Shown one piece after another: positions 1 through 12,246 of a stretch of DNA of 64,000 nt. Numbering within the stretch: the first letter of the stretch is position 1; each line of letters begins with the position of its first letter. The DNA lies in NCBI GenBank assembly GCA_023614405.1, contig CM042690.1, forward strand, positions 668,182,802 to 668,246,801, given 5' to 3'. Source of the DNA: Avena insularis. Its lineage: Eukaryota; Streptophyta; Magnoliopsida; Poales; Poaceae. The notes beneath the pieces are model-generated. The model was not told where the DNA came from. It searched no databases and worked only from the letters and a program-made list of their open reading frames with translations. The position numbers and the translations under genes are program-made.

Positions 1-1681
1 ATCCCTGCAGCATAATAGCGTACTGCAGGTGTGCCTCGATCGCACAACCCAGACTTGGGGCCATGGTCACAAGGGATAGAGAGAGAGGGAAGGAGGAAGT
101 CAACCAAAGGACTTCTCCAAATATTGGTGTGTCTCATCCCACCTATGGGCACCCCTTTATATAGGCAGAGGGGTGTGTCCTCCCCATTAGGTTAGCCATG
201 TGGGACTAAAAGTAAAAGGAAAAAGCAGGAATTTCGAGCATAGCCGGATGGGCCAAAAGCTCTCAGCCCATCCAGCAAAGGGGAGCTAGCCCGGGTGGGC
301 ATGGGTGCCACCCGCGGCCCAAACAACAAGCAGCTGTGGTGCCTGGCTCGCGAGGCCAGTTGGGCTGCCCACCAGAGCCCACGCGCCCACAGGTCTAACT
401 TCGCCAAGGCGGCGGTGGCAGCCAAAGACCAAGTGCGCCACTCTCCTCGTTATTAGCGGCCATGCCATGCTGAAGCAAGCTACGCCGCCACTGGCGGCCA
501 GACATTTGTCGTCGCCATCCGCGCCTAGTTTGGCGTTACTGCAAGGGCGGATAATATCCGCCGCCCACGTGGGCTGTTTCCTTTTTCTTATTTTCTGCAG
601 CTTTTCTCCTAGGCCTTTTCCCTCCGAGATTTGACCTAATATAAAAGTTGCCTTTATAAATTGTAATCTAAATATTATTTAAAATATATTAATTCACAAT
701 TAACATATAATAAATATATATTCAAATTCCCATTTATCCGAAAACCCTTTTCCAGGTCTTTTCCTTTATTCTTTCTCCGAACAACTTCGGATCTCTCTGC
801 GGAACATTTTTGGCTTTCTCTTTCTCTACTATGATTCCGTCTTATGAATGATCGCTCTCATCGTACCGTTAAGTGTATCCTATCATGGCTCGGGAATGCT
901 CTAGACATGATCTGTATCAATGATCAACAGAGGGACCAGGTATATCCATGTGACCCCTATGCATTCTTGATGATAATGTCGTTTGAACCGCTAAATGTAG
1001 CATCCTTGTTCTTTTGTTTCTTGATACGACTTATCCAAGATCCGATCATTGGTATCACATACCTTGTTCAATCTTGTCCACAACAAGTTCTGTTTTCTTG
1101 TTACCGTGATATTACATCCCCGTGACTGAGTCACATGTTGCAACATTTATGGATGTAATCTCACCAAGCCGGCCGTATGTATCTTTACCCATCATGTGGA
1201 TGAACAAATCCCGGTCTAGCAGTCACATGTCATCTACTGTTCCTTCAGAATACCCAACGTACACCTTTATGGCCAACGTATTATCAGATGATGGTTGATG
1301 CAGTCTAAGCAGCTTCGGGAAACAGTGAGTAATATGAGCGCACGGTCTAAGAAAAAGGAGTCTAGGTATAGCTGTTGCAACAATGAACTATATGACTTGA
1401 TCGTTTTGCAATCCTTCGACGAATTTCCAATCACATCATTCTCCAATGATATGATCCCGTTGTCAATTGGCATAAATGTCCATGATCTTGAAACCCAGAT
1501 CATCCTCATGACCAACGAACTAGTATGTATAGAGGCTACTAGGGACTTGGTTGTTTCATACCACACATGTACCAATGTTTCTACTTGGCACAGTTATAGC
1601 ACAATATGAAACTATTATAAACTAATTGAGATATGACAATAAAACCTATTTATTATTTGCCTCTAGGACATATCTCCTTCA
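1..1681 (-). mobile_element. Partial 3' LTR of Angela-like Copia element
   Basis: This segment matches 6250-7902 over nearly its whole length, which identifies it as one LTR of a pair. In minus orientation the LTR starts at 1681 with TGAAGGAGATATGTCC and is preceded (1682-1700) by a purine-rich tract next to the sequence GTGCAAGTGGGAGAC, the usual polypurine tract of BARE/Angela/WIS elements. About 360 bp of its 3' end lie outside the window, so the left target-site duplication cannot be seen. All ORFs here are LTR sequence, not genes. Confidence 0.88.
156..163 (-). promoter_or_regulatory. TATA box of Copia LTR promoter (left copy)
   Basis: On the minus strand this reads TATATAAA, inside the LTR. 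The same motif is in the other LTR at 6413-6420. Its place within the LTR fits the promoter that drives retrotransposon transcripts in BARE-type LTRs. Activity is inferred. Confidence 0.5.
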
Positions 1682-4600
1682 GTCTCCCACTTGCACTAGA
1701 GTACAAATAAACCAGCTCACATTTTACTCGTATAAACCATATACCATATGCGTTTACAGATCATGCATGCTCATGGGAAACGTCATGTCCATGTTCTGTT
1801 TTACCAGATCATTATGTCTTTTGCAAATCGTAATGTCTTCCTAACTTTGACATTCACACCATTATCGTATAATGGGTCGAAGAATTTGTATGGTGACAAA
1901 GTGAGACTTTGTTTCTAGTGTTTATGATGACGGCCGTTTTCACCGTTGTCATCTAAACTTCAAAACACACTTTGTTATCCTTTGTGTATATACTATAGTC
2001 ATGGCAGCAGAACGAGGCCGGATTCCAGGAGCTTACAGTGACTTTAGATCAACCTCGAGGGCTTTCTCATGGGACCTGGGCCCTGGGACACATCATTCTA
2101 CGTTAAAAGCGAACTAGCCTCGCCATAACATTATACATCACATCAGATGGAGCCTTTATGCTTCTATATCTATGTAGATCCTAGTGCATGAAATGCAACT
2201 ATGCCACTTACTTTGCTTCTAGCCTTTTAAGTACAAACTTAATTCTGGTTCAGTGATCAACTCAGGAATCACTTAAATACATGTTCTTACAGTTAAGACT
2301 TTGTCCTACCAACCAGAACCTCGGGTCACATTACGTCGAGTATACAACATGGTTATATGGAAGAACCTATGACTGAGGCATAGGATATGCAACACATCTC
2401 TTTCTTTCAACCATAGTTGCAATACTAGCTCAATGCTTCATACAGTAAGAACTACTTTCTTACCTTGTTCCATTCTGAGCTTCTTCAGAATCTTGTCTTA
2501 GGACATTCTGAACATCTTTCAGAATCAAGTCCAGGAAGCATTTCACATTCAGTGTTTATTAAACTCACCAATCTATCTCGATAGATCTCATTGTTTAATA
2601 ACTTCAACTTCATCCTAACTTAAATATTATTAACACCAATTACATCATTCATATATGTCGTCCACATATCCCAGAATGATTTTGCTCCCACTCAAATATG
2701 ACATTCATGTTTGAGATCCAGGGATTTCACTTAGCTCCCACTCAAAATATGTCAGCTACATATTATGAATTAGCCAAGCTGATTTGCTCCCACTCAAATC
2801 TAGGTCCTCTCGATAATACTTGGACATTCCAAATTTCTTTGATCATCATCAAATCGAGAATTCCTCTAATTAGATTTCAATGACCATTCATTTCTCGTAC
2901 TTAGGTCCATCACGCTTCTTTGTAATTTGTAGGTATGTCTTGTTCAAAACATGACAAGTGAATCAACAATATAATTCCACAAACTTGTTAGAATATATAG
3001 TTAAATCCTACTTTCTTTAGTAAAAGTATTCCCTGAAACTTTATGATCATTATCATTGGTTTCTCCTCTATTTGTAGAGTTTTGGTTTCACGAAATAAAT
3101 TCTGCTGCGCCACTCAACAATTCAGAGGTAAGGTCAAATACCTTGTTTTGGTATTTTACTTTCTTCCACCTGTATCTTCATCAAGACACATCAACTTAGG
3201 ACAACAACAGGTTTGCCGCTTTTGTGGAAGATGCATTCATAGCTTCCTAAGAATGCTCTACAAAGACTTGTTTATTCGCCATGATTTCGATTTATCGGAA
3301 TCTCCAGAAACTCGAACTTGCCATAACACTTATGGTGTTGTTTCCACGAATCTTTAGATGTTCCTTTGTATTTCAAATGAGTATTTGCTTATTTTGATCT
3401 CTAACTCTAAACGACAACTATAACCCCGATAAGAGATAATATTATACCATATGTATCTAATACAAAATGATTATGATGTTTTAGACATTTTCAACAAAGT
3501 TTGAATTCATCCAATTATCATAATTTGTGAAACATCTTTTACAAGTTCCTTTTTATGCTAAACTTAACTTGAATACTTTAGTCATGTCGATCAAATCGAA
3601 GAGACTTTGTATTCTTGTTAATTTCAATATCCTCCTTTTGTTGTGAACTCATTTGAACAATTCAAATCATTTCAAACTCATGTTTCATTAAGCAAATATG
3701 CTTATTCACTTAATTCCACAATAAATGATTTCCACTACTTGTTGAAAATACGATACATCACTATGTATAAGATTCAACATTTCTTCGCATATCACCATTT
3801 TACCAGAATGCAGAGTTTTAGTCATTCTGCCCAAGAGGCATGGTTTTGCAAAGTCTCTAGATTAAGCATCTAGGACCCCAATCTTCATTAAGAACATGCA
3901 ATAACCAAAATGACTTAAACTATAGTGTCATTTCATTATTAAACTTTGGATATCTTTTAGCATTCTAATCCTTTATAAATGTTTAAACTATTATCATTAA
4001 CATAGTGATGATAATAACTTGTTTGTAATCGTAATGTGACCATAACGGTATTGTTCATAAGAATAGTACAAACTAGCTTGTAACTTTTTCATATGAATAA
4101 TCGTCTCGCCAAAAGCAAGACACACAAACAAGGATTACAAATTATATTCAAGTCCACTAATCCAAATGACAAACTTTGAGGGAAGAGGTGATGTCGGCCA
4201 TCAACTGTTTTGCTTGCCATCATCAAGTCACGTTGCCTCAAAACCAGCAATTCTCAAGCAGATCCTCCTGTTTTTACAAAACGGGACAAGTATCAAATAC
4301 TTTGCGAACTGCAACGAGTTTTGCAAGAACTACATTTATAATTTGTATATCTTACATATACCTCTTTATTCATGACCTCCATTGCAATCAAGCCCTAAGA
4401 GTTCTCAACTCTAATGCAAGATTGCTAAGTGTTTTTTCCAAACATTCTCTTTTCATCCATGATGGAGGAAAACCCATCCAACGGCTCATACTCTATGTGC
4501 CTTATTTTGCAGAATACAAAATGTAGCCCAACTCTCCATCGAATGGGGAATGGCTTATTGAATGATTATGGAGAAAACACAATCATTGCGGAGTTATCGA

Positions 4601-5890
4601 ATTATATCCTAATGGTTATTGTATCAAGAAGAGAAGATCACCTTTTATGAGGATATCCCTTAGGCGTGGGTATTAATCTATGAAGTTGGACCCTTTTGCT
4701 AAGTACCATATTAAGCAATATATTCCCATGGTCGCAAAGGACCTCAATGGGATAGGCCATGGTCTACTAAGATATTTGCAAACAGACATCTAGACTAAGT
4801 TTATAATAAGAGATCAATTTATAATTGGTCTCCACTAAAATTGTCATCCCCTGGACGATTTTAGTGATCGCATGGTCCCTATCCTCTGCACCTCCCCCGA
4901 TCGTCACGGTCATCAGTGTATTATCAAAGGTAGACATTCACTAATGCCAATTACATCATCCATGTGACTCATGCTCGATCTTTCGATCTCTTGTGTTCTG
5001 AGGCCATGTCTGCACATGCTAGGCTCGCCAAATCTAACTTGTGTTTATTCGTTGTGCAACATGGCTTACACCCACCATATGCGAATATAGATATGTCTGA
5101 CACCCATGCCTGTACCATGGATCGCCTCATACCGAAGAACTTTCTTGGTGGTGCGCACACAAGGGGAACACGGAACATTGGAATTAAATAGGGCTTATCT
5201 TATTTGCTACCATTGAGTATCTAAATACTAGCACACAATAAGATGTAAAACAGGTATCAACATCATATGTATAATATGATATGATATGGTCCTTATTGCG
5301 CCTTGATCTCCATCGAGCGCTCTGGCATGATCTTCATCTTGCCCTTGGTTTGACGCCAAGTCCACGACGCCTCCACCAGGTCATCCATCGGAACGATGAC
5401 TATTATTATACTACTTAGTAACAGAAAAGTAAACTACTTTACCTTCGTAACGACCAATGCTATATCATAATCATATGTCCCCTGCAAAATAAAGTTAGAC
5501 GCCTCTACTTTATCTACTGCAAGTTTTATGTGGTTGTTAGGGCTTTCGCAATAGAACCGTTTCTAAACTACGAACTTTCCAACCATAATATGGATCCAAT
5601 AGTTGTCTCTACTACACCCCTTTCAGGGCCCTCCGTTGTAAATGCCATATCAACTATCGAATGAGAGACAGACACCCGCTAGCCACTTATACGGTACAAG
5701 CCGTATGTTGAGTATGGAACCAGTCTCGCGTACAAATATGCGTAAGGTCGATCCGGGCCGCTTCATCAAACAATACCGCGATATAAACAAGTACACGTTA
5801 GAGGGTAATAACTAAGGGATCAATGCCCGCACAATACATGTGCGTACTGGCCGTACAACACTCCTACGCATATATCGGCTCTGATACCAC
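1682..5890 (-). pseudogene. Degenerate internal region of Angela-like Copia, with reverse transcriptase remnant
   Basis: This 4.2-kb region lies between the two LTRs and has no long ORF. On the minus strand a reverse-transcriptase active-site motif YVDDI is readable at 2654-2668, soon followed by a stop, which shows a heavily mutated pol. The region is shorter than the internal part of complete BARE/Angela elements (roughly 5 kb), so deletions are likely. It is AT-rich and scattered with stops in all frames. The RT motif and the flanking PBS and PPT support Copia; clade placement rests on the LTR termini. Confidence 0.75.
5877..5889 (-). other. Primer binding site (initiator-Met tRNA)
   Basis: On the minus strand this reads TGGTATCAGAGCC, complementary to the 3' end of plant initiator methionine tRNA. 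It sits one base after the end of the 5' LTR and fixes the element's orientation as minus. Confidence 0.85.
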
Positions 5891-7902
5891 TGAAGGGGAT
5901 CCGTAGCAGAAAACAAAAAATTTCCTACGATGGAGCCCCATGCCTAGGATCTATCTATGTAGTAATGCGGTAACAACCGATGCATAGAGAATACATGCCC
6001 TTGTAGACCGTACGCGGTTAACGTTCCGCGGGGAACGTGGTTGATGTAGTCGTACTCATAGCCGACCTCAAGGTCGCGAAGCTCCTCGCAGGTCACCCCT
6101 TGCTCCTTCTTCATCTTCATCGTGCAGCAGCTCCGGCTCATGACATTTAAGCGCCCCAAGTGTTGCGCCTCGTGTCTTCGTACACATCCAGTGCACGATA
6201 AGACCTCCGGCTCCCCAATCCCGCCGGGAGTGCGGAAGTTGATATCCAGCTAGGAATCCCTGCAGCGCAACGACGTATTGCAGGTGTGCCTCGATCGCAC
6301 AACCCAGACTTGGGGCCATGGTCAGAAGGGCTAGAGAGAGAGAGGGAAGGAGGAAGCCAACCAAAGGACTTCTCCAAATATTGGTGTGTCTCATCCCACC
6401 CATGGGCACCCATTTATATAAGCGGAGGGGGTGTGCCCTCCCCATTAGGTTAGCCATGTGGGACTAAAAGTAAAAGGAAAAACCCAGGAATTTCGAGCAT
6501 AGCCGGATGGGCCAAAAGCTCTCAGCCCATCCAGCAAAGGGGAGCTAGCCTGGGTGGGCCTGGGTGCCACCCGTGGCCCAAACAACAAGCAACTGTGGTG
6601 CCTGGCTCGCGAGCCAGTTGGGCTGGCTGCCCACCTCGCGGCCCACACACCCCCACGCGGCCCAACTCGCCAGCGAGGCGGCGGTGGAAGCCAGCGCCCG
6701 GGTAGGCCGCCGCTTTCTCCCGGCCTATTGGCCAGCGCCTGAAGCCCAGCCGCCTGCGACGCCAGACATTTGTCGCCGCCTACGCCACAAGAACCTAGTT
6801 GTTTCCATTTTCTTATTTTCTGCAGCTTTTCTCCTAGGCCTTTTCCCTCCGGGATTTGGCCTAATATAAAAGTTGCCTTTATAAATTTTAATCAAAATAT
6901 TATTTAGAATATATTAATTCACAATTAACATATCATAAATATATATTCAAATTCCCATTTATCCGAAAACCCTTTTCCGGGTCTTTTCCTTTATTCTTTC
7001 TCCGAACAACTTGGGATCTCTCTGTGGAATATTTTCGGCTTGCTCTTTCTCTACTGTGATTCCGTCTTACGAATGATCGCTCTCATCGTACCCTTAAGTG
7101 TATCCTCTCACGGCTCGGGAATGATCTAAACATGATCTGTATTAATGATCAACAGAGGGATCAGGGATATCCATGTGACCCCTATGTATTCCTGATGACA
7201 ATATCGTTTGAACCGCTAAATGTAGCATCCTTGTCCTTTTGTTTCTTGATACGACTTGTCCGAGATCCGATCATTGGTATTGCATACCTTGTTCAATCTC
7301 GTTCACAACAAGTTCTGTTTTCTTGTTACCGTGATATTACATCTCCGTGACCGAGTCACATGTTGCAACATTTATGGATGTAATCACGCCAAGCCGGTCG
7401 TATGTATCTTTACCTGTCATGTGAGTGAACAAATCCCGGTCTAGCAGTCACATGTCATCTACTGTTCCTTCGAAATACCCAACGTACACCTTTATGGCCA
7501 CCGTATTACTAGATGACGGTTGATGCAGTCTATGCAACCTCGGGAAACAGTGAGTAATATGAGTGCACGGTCTAAGGAAAATGAGTCTAGGTATAGTTCT
7601 TGCAACAATGAACTATATGACTTGATCGTGTTACAATCCTTCGAGAAATGTCCAATCACATCATTCTCCAATGATATGATCCCGTTGTCAATTGGCATAA
7701 ATGCTCATGATCTTGAAACCCAGATCATCCTCATGACCAACGAACTAGTATATATAGAGGCTACTAGGGACTTGGTTGTTTCATACCACACCTGTACCAA
7801 TGTTTCTACTTGGCACAGTTATAGCACAATATGAAACTATTATAAACTAATTGAGATATGTAAAACCTATTTATTATTTGCGTCTAGGACATATCTCCTT
7901 CA
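5891..7902 (-). mobile_element. 5' LTR of Angela-like Copia element
   Basis: This 2012-bp LTR has ends TGAAGG and CCTTCA. The minus-strand start TGAAGGAGATATGTCC is followed by AGACGCAAATAATAAA, close to BARE/Angela/WIS LTR starts. It is followed on the plus side by ctctt (7903-7907), the candidate target duplication whose partner is outside the window. It aligns well with 1-1681 except for a divergent GC-rich block at about 6640-6800. Confidence 0.88.
6413..6420 (-). promoter_or_regulatory. TATA box of Copia LTR promoter (right copy)
   Basis: TATATAAA on the minus strand, equivalent to the motif at 156-163. In this 5' LTR it would be the promoter for genomic RNA of the element. Confidence 0.5.
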
Positions 7903-8171
7903 CTCTTATCCCCGCGTGCAGTCTTGTTCCACCTCTTGGCTCCCCAAGGCCTGTCCCCGTAAAAACGCCTGATTCGGGTGTTCCTATGGGGCCAAGTCTA
8001 CGGGTGCTTTAAAACCCGTGCGATGCGAGTTCGGCCCACCGTGCGTTTCTCCAAACGGGCTTAATTATGCCAACCAGGTGTGGGAAAGGGAAGTTCGGCC
8101 TACCAAACTCGCCCTTGATGGGTCCTTCTCAAACGGCTTTTGTATCACTTTCTAAATAAATCATCCATTTA

Positions 8172-8454
8172 GGTCTTTCATAATGGAGTGTATCTTAGCA
8201 CGTTATTATATGAGTTATAAATATCTAAGAGACAACCTGTCCAATACATTGTATCTTAGAGGTTATATCTTAATTTAATGTTTTTGCTCTCATGCATAAA
8301 TTTGATTGGGCTATCAACTATTTTTGCCTATGATTACGTCCAAGGGGTGTATCTTAGCTAAGGTACAACAATCCTCTCTCTCTTACTTAATTCGTATGCC
8401 ACAAAAGCATTTTGCCTAGGATGTCACACTAAGAGACTTTCATTGTGAAAGGCC
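8172..8454. mobile_element. Tourist/PIF-Harbinger-like MITE
   Basis: A 283-bp element with imperfect terminal inverted repeats (left GGTCTTTCATAATGGAG, right reverse complement GGCCTTTCACAATGAAA), flanked by TTA on both sides (8169-8171 and 8455-8457). The 3-bp TTA duplication is the signature of PIF/Harbinger MITEs. It has no coding capacity. Confidence 0.7.
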
Positions 8455-8457
8455 TTA

Positions 8458-9230
8458 GAATTTACAAGTTATGCAAAAAAAATAACGTTTACTAGGGCCA
8501 CAACACAGATCAACCCTAAATAAAACGAGAGACCAGAAGGTGTCGAAGCAAGGTATCCAGCTTCTCCCTGTCCCGTTTCCTATAAAGCGGGTACAACTGT
8601 TGTAAAAAGCGCAAAATTTGAAGACCAAGTCAGTGGCATGATAGAGAAATACTTTCTCAATCACCATTTTATTAACCACAGTCCAAATGATCCAAGGCAT
8701 CACAACAAAGATCAATTGGTGCCTCTTGCCAGTCCCGTTTGCGCAGATTTCTAGGAACTCCTCGAGATCCTGGGCATCCCACTCAGTGCTCATGGCTTCT
8801 CGGATAAAGTTTCACAGAAATAGGACCACAAGACAGGTGAACATTATGTGGGATCTTATCTCTAGGACCTCACATAATGGACATAACTCATCCCTAGCCA
8901 TTGTCGTAGTGTCACCTCTACCCCGTAGGGAAGACCACACGCCACATGCGGCACCGAAGACCATATTGCCTCAACTGTGGAAGCAAATCCATCCACATTA
9001 GGCCAGTATGCCTGAAATTGGAAATGCTTGCTGCTTTTGAGCTCTGCCGCAAGGTTCAAGAGTAGAGGGCAGTGATTAGAAGCCGGGGAGCTCATGGCGC
9101 AGAGAAAGGACGACGGGTAGAGCATCTCCCAATCGACGTTCAAGCTTCTCCGCTGAGCAGCAGCTGGCCGCAAGATGGCAGACTGGAATCCTCCAATTGC
9201 AAGGAACAAGCGTCAGGCTTCGTTGTCCAG
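8458..9230 (-). pseudogene. LINE (non-LTR retrotransposon) fragment, endonuclease end plus C-terminal region, RT missing
   Basis: Reading the minus strand, about 9130-8960 encodes a segment with SNHCPLLLNL, like the SDHCPLLL end of the LINE endonuclease domain. About 8790-8520 encodes WDAQDLEEF followed by WIIWTVVNKMVIEKVF, like the region after the RT zinc-binding domain of plant L1-type LINEs. The reverse transcriptase that should lie between them (about 2 kb) is absent, and stops break the frame. The fragment is therefore an internally deleted, dead LINE copy. Assignment is by motif resemblance; no poly(A) tail or target duplication was found. Confidence 0.6.
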
Positions 9231-9265
9231 CACGAGCCCTCTCAGTTGACGGGTTGTGACAGGAG

Positions 9266-9880
9266 TAATGCTACACCTACGAACGCGAAGCATCACGGAA
9301 ACTCTACGCGCTGACGGGTCTCTAAACATGGCACCAACATAGAATAGAAACAACTCGGTGAGAGAGAAAAGAAAAAAAGAAACTGTCACACAGTTTAAAA
9401 TCCCCAATCCCAATCTCCTGGCGATGAAATTCCCTGGCAACCGCGTTTGTGTCAGCAGTGGCGCAAGCTGTAGCAAAAGTCAAGAAGAGGTTAATTGGGT
9501 TTATCTGAACGAGGGAAAACCTCTATGGACTCGAGCAGCTCATCCTTCGAGAGCCAGGTTACTTGCACGTGGAACAGTCGACGGCGAGCCGGCCCGCTAG
9601 AAGAACGGCGACGAGGTCTAGCTTTGTGCTGACGAAGATGTTTAGCCATCATTCGCGCAGCCTTGCCGTTCACGATGGCGCGATGGAGTCAGTTCGACCT
9701 AGAGCCCTCGTCAATCTGAACACACGGAAAAACCTGCGGTTCCAATTTTAGTTGCATAATTATCGGTACTGTAAGCGGGACGTGGCGATTTTCTCCTTTC
9801 GTTGAGCAGCCATGCCCACATCAGATTCCGCCTAGTCATCGCGTAAAACATCTGTAACTCTCCGTAGATGTAGCATTTCC
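9266..9880. mobile_element. Non-autonomous DNA transposon with inverted termini
   Basis: The left end contains AATGCTACACCTACG and the reverse complement of the right end AATGCTACATCTACGG, with further weaker similarity for about 40 bp inward. The span is about 615 bp with a moderately GC-rich interior and no recognisable protein. I could not define a clean target duplication, so superfamily and exact ends are uncertain. Confidence 0.45.
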
Positions 9881-9936
9881 GGGAGACGCCGGTTTGAACA
9901 ACAACGGTTCCAATGTTCTCAACTGCCTACACCTGA

Positions 9937-10269
9937 CGCATGTCATACAATGGTAGAGAAGACATACCTTTCCTTAGTCCTACACATCATCTAGAGAAGA
10001 CTATATATATATAAATCATACAATGCATTATCTCGTAGTGTCATCTCTATCAATTAATGAGAATTGACTATTTTTAGTAAGAAATTGATTTGCTAAGGGA
10101 GGACATATGGTACAACCAAGAAAATAGCCTTCTCTTATTTTTAAGAGATCATCACTTAGTTAAGGGAAGACAACCTTATCTTTTTTAGTTCTCTCTCCTC
10201 CAACTAAGCAAATATCCAACGTGGCAGTTATAAGGAAATGATGATGTCATCGCATTGTATGTGCCCTCA
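9937..10269. mobile_element. Putative MITE
   Basis: The left end reads CATGTCATACAATGG and the right end, reverse complemented, GGCACATACAATGCGATG, sharing ATACAATG near each terminus. The interior is AT-rich with a short AT run near 10004. This matches the look of common grass MITEs with (A)CAATG near the ends. No precise duplication was found. Confidence 0.35.
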
Positions 10270-10946
10270 CGATGTCACGGCTTCCTTTTGACTACTTTGG
10301 GAGGACAATATTGGGGAACCGTCTCCATCCTCCACGTGGTCTTGGGCTGGCTTGATGAAGCTTTCTACGTCTGTTGGCAGGGCCAGCCTTGGAGCAACCT
10401 CCTACGTGTGCCCAATCCCAGATTTCCACAGCGGCTGCGACTTCTCCGGCGAGCCAAGCCTCCCCTAGAACCAGCGGGGTCGTGACCACAACTAGGTTGC
10501 GGCTCTCAAGTCCCACATGGCGACCGATCACGCTCCCGGCCGCTATCAGCGCTATCGCCACCCTCACGTCATCACGGGAGCCTGAGCTAGAGCCAGGCCA
10601 ATCAGATGAGAGCACCAGTTATGGAGGCATATACATGCCGCTGCCTCTGGACTCCCACATAGGCTTGGAAAATGAGGTTGTTGGTCTTGTTTTCCCAACC
10701 TTACTTGACGGGGTGAGCATGTGAGCTCTTTTTCTGCTTCCTTTTCTTTCTCTCCTCCCTTTCTCCTACCTTTTTTCATGGAGAAACTGCCTCCTCTACA
10801 GACAGCGTCTAGCACAGCAGGACCACTATTTGGCTCACATGCTGGCATCCGAGCTGAGATGGCACACAAGGCAGCACGTCTGGGGCTACCGGTTGGCCAT
10901 GCCCTGAGACAACCGTGTCCTTCACCTTGACAACGTGGATCGTGAC
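10270..10946. other. Unassigned sequence
   Basis: A moderately GC-rich stretch. Overlapping ORFs of about 100 codons occur on both strands, but none shows a recognisable domain, and the longest (about 200 codons, minus strand, 10564-11166) runs across the transposon boundary at 10955. I see no supported gene here. Confidence 0.4.
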
Positions 10947-11866
10947 ATTGAAAGAAGGTCCGGCCTGGCCCTGGGGTAGGGATGGAGGGGCGGCTGCCCC
11001 GGGCCCAAGTATGTGTAATATGTATTAGTAGTACTGCTGCTCTACTTGGCCCGGACAGCGTATGGAAAAAAACTGAGCAGGCTGGGCAGATTGTGCCATG
11101 ACCACAAGGGTTCAACGAGAGTAGACTATTTGGGAAGATTGTGCCACAGTTCGCCCCCAGTTCCATTCATCTGCGCACAAGTCTCAGCCAAAAGCTCCCG
11201 CTCGTTATGGCCCTGTCCGTTCGCTGGCTCGCTGAGTTCTTTGCGGAAACGACGGTCGCCTGACCCCAGCGGCGCTAGACCACACGCTCCCTAGCGCTAA
11301 TGGAAGATTGTCAAATCGACCAGAACTACGGCGCCACTGCCCAGATGTATGTCAGTAATTCTCTACCTTATAGGTGGTCTATGCCCTAATTATACCATGA
11401 TGTTTGATTTATCGTTGAATCATAAATTTTACAGATGAGAGGCAATTTGTAATCAATTGATTAATTGTTGACTAGGGATCTATTGTTTGTGAGTTTCACA
11501 TGATGATTGGTTAGATCTTCTTGAGTTGATCTAGTAGATTGTATTTTTACGGATGTTTTCGATGAATATTTAGCCTCTTTAAATTTCAATGATGTCATGT
11601 CATGTAGACGTCTACATCGATCTAGCAGTGAGAAAAATAAAATGAGAAAATAGATGAATGTGATCTGGGAAACATTTCACATATATACACATGATTATAA
11701 TTTTGATACTTATATTGAGGGTTTTGAACTCACTAAACTCTTCAGCTATTGGATGTTGACACGTAGAAACTATTTACTGAAATTTTGGATGAGTTTTAGT
11801 TACAACTAATATATTATTTTTGATGTGAAGGTAATTCTCGTTCCGGTGAATGCCATGAGATCCCTT

Positions 11867-11871
11867 GTATT
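11867..11871. repeat. Target-site duplication of Copia (left)
   Basis: gtatt directly left of the LTR; the second copy is at 16720-16724. The perfect 5-bp match shows a single, unrearranged insertion. Confidence 0.9.
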
Positions 11872-12205
11872 TATTATATGTTGATCCAAATTCTACAAAG
11901 TAAAGGTCAACTTCTAACGGAGCGGAGCGAGGCCCATCGCCAGATCAGTTGCATCTGGTACGGATCGTTGATGACCTAGGTTACCACCATTATATATACC
12001 TCTTGTAAGTCGCCGGCTAGGATCAGTTGCATCTGTGAAATCCCCGACATTGTGTAAACACTCCCCGTTATAGTGAAGTTTCGCTGGCTGGCGCCCGTGG
12101 TTTTTCCCTTCTCTTTGTTAAAGAGGGTTTTCCATATTAAATCTGTGTCCCTCTTGCTGCGATTTTATTTCCGTTCTTTGTTATTTACTTGTCGCAAAGC
12201 TAACA
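11872..12205 (+). mobile_element. 5' LTR of Copia element
   Basis: A 334-bp LTR that ends GCTAACA just before the primer site. The first bases read TATTATATG where the right LTR has TGTTATATG, so the canonical TG terminus has been lost. Compared with the right LTR it lacks a G/C hairpin block and has a 15-nt filler at 11943-11957 that copies 12021-12035 of the same LTR. Confidence 0.92.
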
Positions 12206-12207
12206 AG

Positions 12208-12220
12208 TGGTATCAGAGCC
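12208..12220 (+). other. Primer binding site (initiator-Met tRNA)
   Basis: TGGTATCAGAGCC lies two bases after the end of the 5' LTR, perfectly matching the usual plant Copia primer site. Confidence 0.92.
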
Positions 12221-12246
12221 CCAGGTTCTAATCTAAGGTTTGTGAC

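Noticed and set aside
192..634. Overlapping ORFs of 60-109 codons on both strands
   Set aside because: They lie in the LTR and recur at 6445-6869 in the paired LTR; no domain.
9998..10016. AT dinucleotide run as a regulatory element
   Set aside because: A short AT run inside a MITE-like sequence, with no promoter context.
10564..11166. 200-codon minus-strand ORF
   Set aside because: Crosses the likely hAT boundary at 10955, has biased composition and no recognisable domain.
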